From: Cotesia glomerata
Taxonomy: Eukaryota; Arthropoda; Insecta; Hymenoptera; Braconidae
DNA length: 64,000 bases
NCBI RefSeq assembly: GCF_020080835.1
Contig: NC_058160.1
Coordinates: forward strand, 5,831,515-5,895,514
Direction: 5' to 3'
Numbering within the stretch: position 1 is the first letter of the stretch; every line of letters starts with the position of its first letter. Positions 58,394-64,000 of this stretch are shown piece after piece. Made by a program: the position numbers and the translations under genes. The notes under the pieces were generated by a model. It had not been told where the DNA came from, made no database searches, and was given only the letters and a program-made list of their open reading frames with translations.

Positions 58394-58472
58394 GATGCCT
58401 GCCCACGACATTTGCGGCACGAGCGAAGCAAGTGCTGCTGGTCCGGGCGGGGGGAGGGAGGGGGCAGGCATC
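58394..58472. repeat. GCGAAGC-apex palindrome (type D)
   Basis: GATGCCTGCCC pairs with GGGCAGGCATC. An inner stem GCGGCAC/GTGCTGC closes on GAGCGAAGCAA. The right side carries a G-rich run (CGGGCGGGGGGAGGGAGGGG) that could itself form a quadruplex. Confidence 0.8.
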
Positions 58473-59090
58473 AAATAAAAAAAAATTAATGTAAAATCAA
58501 ACAAAAAATAATTAAAAAACATTTTTTTTTTTAATTTTTAGATTAAATAAAACTGAAATTTCTTGAATTCAACAAACATAATAAAGATTATTCTCGGTTA
58601 AAAATAGAAAAAACGAGCATATTATCTGAAAATTAACAATAATTAATAAAAATCAAATTAAATTGTTGTTAATGCGTACATTTTTCTAAATAATTCGTTA
58701 ATTAAATAAAGTTGATTTATTTTACACAGGTCACTGTCAAACTAAATCTCAGTACAGTACAACCTGATTATAAGTTACATCAGATGATCGGAGATCTACT
58801 CACTCTTACGACAGTTATATTTTTATCTATATCTCTATCTATATATGAAATATTTCATGTAAGTAGAAGAAAGAAAGAAATATAACTAAGTTGTATTGTA
58901 CCATCAATCGTAAATGATCAGCGTAAACGAAACATAGTTAGTAACAAATGACTAATGTCAGTCGCGGTAGCGAAAGCATTTGCTCCCGCTGTTATAGAAG
59001 GCGAATGTGTAGCTTAATCAATGCACGAATCTTTAACTTTCTGCCTCGAAATAGATGCAAAAGATGCGTACTTTCGACCGAGGTATAAAG
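58473..59090. other. Spacer between palindromes
   Basis: AT-rich DNA without a recognisable gene. A GC-richer part at 58955-59090 (TCGCGGTAGCGAAAGC, CTTTCGACCGAGG) may be an older palindrome relic. Confidence 0.35.
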
Positions 59091-59315
59091 AATAGTATAT
59101 TACACATCTAGGGCAGTAAAATAAGAAATGTCTCAGATCACATGTAATTGTTGTCCGAGGCGAAGCCGAGGTCAATAAACATGTGATCTGAGGCTTTCTT
59201 ATTTACTGCCCGTGGTATGTATACTATTTTTCTCCTCGACGGAGGCGGAAAGCGGCATTTTCGGTTAGCGCAGTGGGACGAAAGTTGACACTTTCCGCCC
59301 GGAGGTGAGAAAAAA
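59091..59315 (+). repeat. GCGNAGC palindrome-pair element, copy 7
   Basis: A-then-B. The A stem GGGCAGTAAAATAAG pairs with CTTATTTACTGCCC; apex CCGAGGCGAAGCCGAGG. The B outer arm TTCTCCTCGACGGAGG faces CGGAGGTGAGAA; its apex region reads TTAGCGCAGTGGGAC, with the last C of GCGCAGC changed to T. Confidence 0.88.
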
Positions 59316-59484
59316 TTATTTACTTCAAAAACGATTTTATAAGAAATTGTTTTAAGTTCTTAAGAAGGGTTTATATTTTTTCTCTCTCTCACCCTCTATT
59401 TGACAAACGAAAGTATCTCTGTCATACTTGTACAACAAATGGAATCTTAAAACGCATTTTATGCATAAATAAATGAAAATTTTC

Positions 59485-59549
59485 CAAAAAAGCGCTTTGC
59501 TCTTCGATAGATAATTAAATTATCTATCGAAGAGCGAAGCGTTTTTTTT
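59485..59549. repeat. 65-bp palindrome with GCGAAGC in the arm (type E)
   Basis: GCTCTTCGATAGATAATT and AATTATCTATCGAAGAGC pair perfectly around a single A, and the stem continues with CGCTTT/GAAGCG and runs of A/T. Here GAGCGAAGCG lies at the base of the stem, not at the apex. Confidence 0.85.
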
Positions 59550-59642
59550 CGAAATTTTATCACATACATGAGAAAAACACGTTTGAAAATCAACTATAAA
59601 CCGCTCTTAAGTAAAACAATTAAAAAAATTCTTTGTTACATA

Positions 59643-59868
59643 ATAGTATATTACACACCTAGGGAAGTAAAGTAAGAAATGTCTCAGATCACATGTAATT
59701 GTTGGCCGAGGCGAAGCCGAGGTCAACAAACATGTGATCTGAGGCTTTCTTATTTACTTCCCGTGGAGTGTATACTATTTTTTTGTCCGACGAAGGCGGA
59801 AAGCGGCAACTTTGTTTAGCGCAGCGGGACGAAAGTTGCCACTTTCCGCCCGGAGGGCAAAAAAAATA
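59643..59868 (+). repeat. GCGNAGC palindrome-pair element, copy 8
   Basis: A-then-B, the best-preserved copy. ATAGTATATTACACACC faces GGAGTGTATACTAT at the outside of A; GGGAAGTAAA pairs with TTTACTTCCC; apex CCGAGGCGAAGCCGAGG. B arms GGCGGAAAGCGGCAACTTTG and AAAGTTGCCACTTTCCGCC close on TTTAGCGCAGCGGG. Confidence 0.9.
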
Positions 59869-59941
59869 ATACCAGAAGCAAAATGTAGTACCTTTCTTAG
59901 CCGGAGTGGCGCTGATTTAAATAAAAGAACGTTATAGTCTA

Positions 59942-60460
59942 CCGAATAAAAACAGTTTCACTGTAAAAAAGTCGCGCCAAGTCCACGTTCATAAGACTAT
60001 TAGGAAAAAAAATTTTTTTTTTCTTTACAAAAAGATACAAAATAAAAAAATTAAAAAATCCGAGTAACCGATATGATTGTTTATGATTTTCGGAAATTAA
60101 AAAAAATTTTATTGTAAATTTAAAAATTAAAAAAAAATTTTAGAACGTATTTAGTGTGCGCGGTTACAAAATATTTTACTTTTAATGAAATTCGTAAAAT
60201 CTATTTACTAGGACTTTAAAAAAATTGAAACACACAATGACGCACACCAAGTACGTTCTAAAATTTTTTTTTCAATTTTTAAATTTACAATAAAATTTTT
60301 TTTAATTTCCGAAAATCATAAACAATCATATCGGTTACTCGGATTTTTTAATTTTTTTATTTTGTATCTTTTTGTAAAGAAAAAAAAAATTTTTTTTCCT
60401 AATAGTCTTATGAACGTGGACTTGGCGCGACTTTTTTACAGTGAAACTGTTTTTATTCGG
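59942..60460. mobile_element. 519-bp near-perfect foldback element, copy 2
   Basis: CCGAATAAAAACAGTTTCAC is inverted as GTGAAACTGTTTTTATTCGG. The same arms and centre as 28241-28758 are present. The outermost pair changed together (GAATAA/TTATTC here, GAACAA/TTGTTC in the other copy). Confidence 0.88.
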
Positions 60461-60534
60461 ATTTTAGCACTTTTTGTAATTATAATGAAAATTTACAATT
60501 GATAACAATTTAAATCTCGTGTTGACTGCATTTT

Positions 60535-61000
60535 GTACTGCAAACTATCCCCTTGAAGCTACAGTTTATGTAGATGTAATTCCAGTGCACCCTGGCGGCC
60601 ATAGATGCAAGCTATGAATCACTTTTTTTTACTGTAGTTGCGTGTCTATAGGAAGGATTACTACACATTTTTATTTTATCTAGTCTGTGGCGCTGATATT
60701 CCCCATCGAAAAAAAGTCAGGATCGAAATTTCTGGGCTTACTATAGTTTGTGCTGATAAAATTTAATAATTTTAAGTGAATTAAGTGTTATAATTGATTA
60801 TAATTAATTAATATCAGTAAAATAAAGTATAAATTACTTTTATAATATATCATTTTGGAAAAAGGAGATCCATATAATTAAATAAAATTTTGCAACCTCG
60901 AAATACCGTTCTGCTTACAGTAAACACAGTAGGTAGTCTGGCGCTCCGTTTACAACGGATTTGAACGGAACTTGGCGCCAGATTCTACCGAATCTGTGGA
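60535..61000. promoter_or_regulatory. Upstream region of the SMYD-type gene, duplicated at 28800-30480
   Basis: Shares several ordered blocks with 28812-28845 and 30046-30480. Contains a palindrome around GGTAGTCTGGCGC and GGCGCCAGATTCTACC, with TCCGTTTACAACGGA between. It lies 320 bp before the gene start, so it may include the promoter. That role is inferred only from position. Confidence 0.4.
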
Positions 61001-61319
61001 TTTTTTACTAAACAGAATGGCTTTATTGTTTACATCACACATGATCACGCATTTAAACGGTACATAACGAAATTCATTATTAGAATTACACCCGTACGTA
61101 TGTTTGCTACCCTTACCTGGGCCATAAAAAATTAATTTAAGCACTCAAAATTAAAAATACTTAATTTCTGAGTAAAATTTGTTGATTACTTGCGTATCTT
61201 CAATCGACTGATCCACTAAAATTCAGAAGCAATTAACATTTCACAAGGTAATATAACCTGAATTAATTTTAATTAGAATTTTGTAACTTATTTCTTTTTT
61301 TCAATTATTAAGCATAAAT

Positions 61320-64000
61320 ATGGCACTTTTATTGAGTGAAATTGAATCGTTGAAAATCGACGATTTCAAAGATGCAAAGACTGATGAAGATTTTATTAAA
61401 TCAGCTATGAAATTATGTCAGCCTTTGACACTCAAGGATCCAAAGTTATTCGTTAATCATGACTCAAAGAATGATGAATTAGCTAAAGAATCTTTAAATC
61501 TCGGAAAGACGCTGGTCAGTCAAAATGAGCCTTTAAAAAATGTAATACAGGTTTACAATAAATCTATGGCTCAAGCAACCTTTGGTTCTGAATTACTAGC
61601 CCACGCTTTTGCCAATCGCTCAATTGTTTTAACGAAAGCTGCAAGATATGAAGAATCTTTAAAAGATATTCAACACGCATTAGAGAGTAATTACCCTGAC
61701 CATTTAAAAGCATCATTGTACGCTAGAAAAGCGAGAAATTTATTAGCTTTAAATATAAATGACAATGTTGACGAAACTCTAGCTGAAGCAAAAAAGTGGG
61801 CATTAAAAATTGATGAAAAAAAAAGAGATGTGTTCCTGAATGATCTAGATAAATTAAAGAATAAAAAATTCAAAAAACCTGTGACACACTGTGATGGTCG
61901 TGCTTTTTTACCAACGGCTCCTGATGATAATCCACAATTGTTGAAGACTTCTGGCGCTATTGCTATTAATAATTCTGATAAATTTGGCAGACATTTGGTG
62001 GCCTCTAGAAATATTGAAGCTGGTGAACCTCTGATGGTTCAAAAATCTTACTCAATGATTCTTGTATCAGAATATAGGTTTAAATGTTGCTGGAATTGTT
62101 CAAAAATTTGTTGGTCTGGCGTTCCGTGCGATATATGTTCAAATATTATTTACTGCAGCAAAAAATGTCGTGATATCGCTTTCAAAGAACATCACGATTT
62201 TGAATGTTCAGTTATTACTAGTTTGTTGAACAACGAGATTTATGAAGATTCTATGATTATGAGTTTGCGATTGTTTACCAAAGCTTTCAAAGAGTTCGGT
62301 ACTTTGGAGAAATTGTACAGAAAAGTTCAAGAAATTGATTCAATAAACGGTACTTTTCATAATTATAGAACTAAGTTAATAATTTTTTTTTTATTAATTA
62401 ATAAGTAATTAATCTATATTATTAAGAAAATAAGCAAAATTTTGTGGCCAGTGTATTTGTATGATAAAATGGCTTTTTATGGTTAATTTTGGTATCGTTG
62501 GAAAAGTCTTGATCTGGAGTTGTGCCTTTTCAAGGTTTCATATCATTCTCACCAATAGTTAATTTATAATGATAAGTATTTAGGCTGCATTCGAAAATGC
62601 TCTGTCTCTGGATACATAATTAAAAAATGACCTTGTATCTTCTGAACTATTGAAATTTTCAAAGATATAAGCTCATCTCGACGTTACACTCATCAAGACC
62701 TTTCATTTCAGTACCCACATCAATTTTTCATATATTTATATATATTATATATATGAAAATTATATCAAAATGCATGTGGGTACTCAAATGAAAGGTCTCA
62801 ATGAGTCTAACATCTAAATGAGTTTATATCTTAAAAAATGTCAATAATTAAGAAATGACCTTGTATATTGTGAACTATTGACATTTTTAAAGATACAAGC
62901 TCATCCCGATGTTACACTCATCAAGACCTTTCATTTGAGTACCCACATCAATTTTTCATATATTTATATATATTATATATATGTATATATGAAAAATATA
63001 TCAAAATGCATGTGGGTACTCAAATGAAAGCTCTTGATGAGTGTAACATCGGGATGAGCTTATATCTTTAAAAACGATAATATTTAAAAAAGTACAGTGT
63101 AATTTAACAAAAGTCATTATTTAATAAAGCAAAATTTTATTTATTTAGAGTTCACAAGTCACGGCAGTGACATAGTGACTGCAAGGTTGCTAGTAATGAT
63201 TAATGATGATTTATCCACAGATCCAATAATAAAGCTTTTTAATGGCGATGTTTATGATGAAACTAAATATGCAAGTGTTTATTCATTATATCGCAAACCC
63301 ACAGGCCATGACTTCAAAACTAGCAGCGCAATTAAAACTGCCTGGATTATACATTGTTTAAATGCAACTACGGAAATATTTGGCAAAAATTTAACAGAGT
63401 TGGTGGAAGATAATTGGGCATTGTTTGTTGGAAAATTATTATTACGTCATTACGAAATAAATGTGTCAAACATGATTGCGGTATTTAATTATTATTTATG
63501 TTTGTCTTTAATTTTCACAACAAAAATTACTTAATTTTGATTTCAGATTGAGCTAAGCCAGAAAAAAAGTGATGATAAAATAAGAATGTGTGGTGCAGTT
63601 ATAAATCCACTGATCGATTTATGCAGTCATTCCTGCGATCGCAATGCCTACGCAATTACTTCTGGAGATATTTTTTCTCTTATATGCATTCATCCGATCA
63701 AAAAAGGAGAGCAAATTTGCATTAGTTATGGACCAGATTACAGAGAGCAAGATACTGTAGACAGAAGGGCAGTTTTAAAAACGAATCACGGTTTTTGGTG
63801 TGAATGCTTTCCTTGTGTCAATAACTGGAGTCCAAATGAAAATCTGCCAACTTGTGTGGTAATTATGATTATTTTAATTTATTTTTATTGTAATAATTTT
63901 GCATTCTAATTTCAATCAACTAGAAATAATGATTAATTGAAATTTCATTTCATAGGATTATTTGTCAAGCAAAACAAGGGTAGAATTATTGACAGTTATG
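61320..64000 (+). CDS. SMYD-type (SMYD4-like) SET and MYND domain protein, 3' end beyond window
   Basis: Exons 61320-62349, 63221-63480, 63547-63858 and 63956 to the window edge join in phase, giving 462 residues so far. ATG61320 is the first in frame. An N-terminal TPR region (about 76-150: HAFANRSIVLTKAARYEESL) precedes the split SET domain, which starts near 211 (KFGRHLVASRNIEAGEPLMV). A MYND zinc finger (257-296; seven Cys and one His, CWNCSKICW, CDIC, YCSKKCRD, HHDFEC) is inserted. The rest of SET follows with LCSHSCDRNA and GEQICISYG, then the Cys-rich post-SET HGFWCECFPC. These enzymes methylate lysines in the cytosol or nucleus. TPR-first order suggests SMYD4. The exon 1 donor is taken as GGTACTT at 62350, the only one giving the right phase. 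Intron 1 contains Helitron copy 3. Confidence 0.92.
62413..63193 (+). mobile_element. Non-autonomous Helitron, copy 3
   Basis: Starts TCTATATTATTAAGAAAATA after an A and ends AAGGTTGCTAG before a T, with hairpin GCAGTGAC-ATA-GTGACTGC upstream of the end. It lies in intron 1 of the SMYD-type gene, ending 27 bp before the exon 2 acceptor. Confidence 0.9.

Noticed and set aside
60950..61144. Minus-strand 64-codon open frame just upstream of the SMYD-type gene
   Set aside because: It overlaps a palindrome and a duplicated repeat segment; the paralogous copy near 30460 does not preserve it and no domain is recognisable.
61320..62408. SMYD-type exon 1 ending at 62408
   Set aside because: Only the donor at 62350 restores phase with the next SET exon; the later codons are intron.

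Overview
This is AT-rich eukaryotic nuclear DNA with intron-bearing genes, from an insect and most likely a hymenopteran, perhaps a parasitoid wasp. The evidence is a CS-alpha-beta defensin, a tandem cluster of insect 7tm_6 odorant receptors, short genes with small AT-rich introns, and a dense load of Helitrons, MITEs and foldback elements. The insect assignment is strong. The order and lifestyle are inference. Gene models were built by hand from splice signals and reading-frame continuity; summed exon lengths are exact multiples of three for every complete model.

Layout. 562-5060 (+): 3' part of a Dbl/Dbs-type RhoGEF (DH-PH-SH3). 9567-10019 (+): complete defensin. 11626-18871 (+): vanin/biotinidase-type amidase with an E-K-C triad, whose introns are crowded with mobile DNA. 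19374-20423 (-) and 25878-27480 (-): two EMG1/NEP1 ribosome-biogenesis paralogues flanking 22619-25569 (+), a pogo/jerky-type transposase-derived gene with one catalytic Asp replaced by His. 27481-34096: gene-poor, made largely of foldback and composite repeats. 34097-56471 (-): four odorant receptor loci, each with the same eight-exon plan. Three are intact; the third has three premature stops and a pogo-like insertion at its start codon. Loci three and four lie on a tandem segmental duplication. 57000-60990: repeat cluster. 61320-64000 (+): SMYD-type TPR-MYND-SET gene, cut by the window end.

The genes do not form one pathway. The EMG1 pair belongs to small-subunit ribosome assembly, the odorant receptors to chemosensation, the defensin and perhaps the vanin-like enzyme to secreted or immune functions, and the RhoGEF and SMYD genes to signalling and protein methylation.

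The most unusual content is a repeat family seen eight times in 64 kb. Each copy is two adjacent palindromes whose apices read GCGAAGC and GCGCAGC. Two further unrelated palindromes in the same cluster have GCGTAGC and GCGAAGC at the apex. All fit GCGNAGC, the consensus known to form exceptionally stable DNA mini-hairpins. Stem sequences differ between copies but change in compensating pairs, so the fold is kept while the bases vary. I do not recognise this as a named family. The window also holds four non-autonomous Helitrons (three inside host introns), TTAA- and TA-flanked MITEs, an 8-bp-TSD hAT-like element, a GATC-rich 715-bp foldback and a 5S-rRNA-derived fragment.
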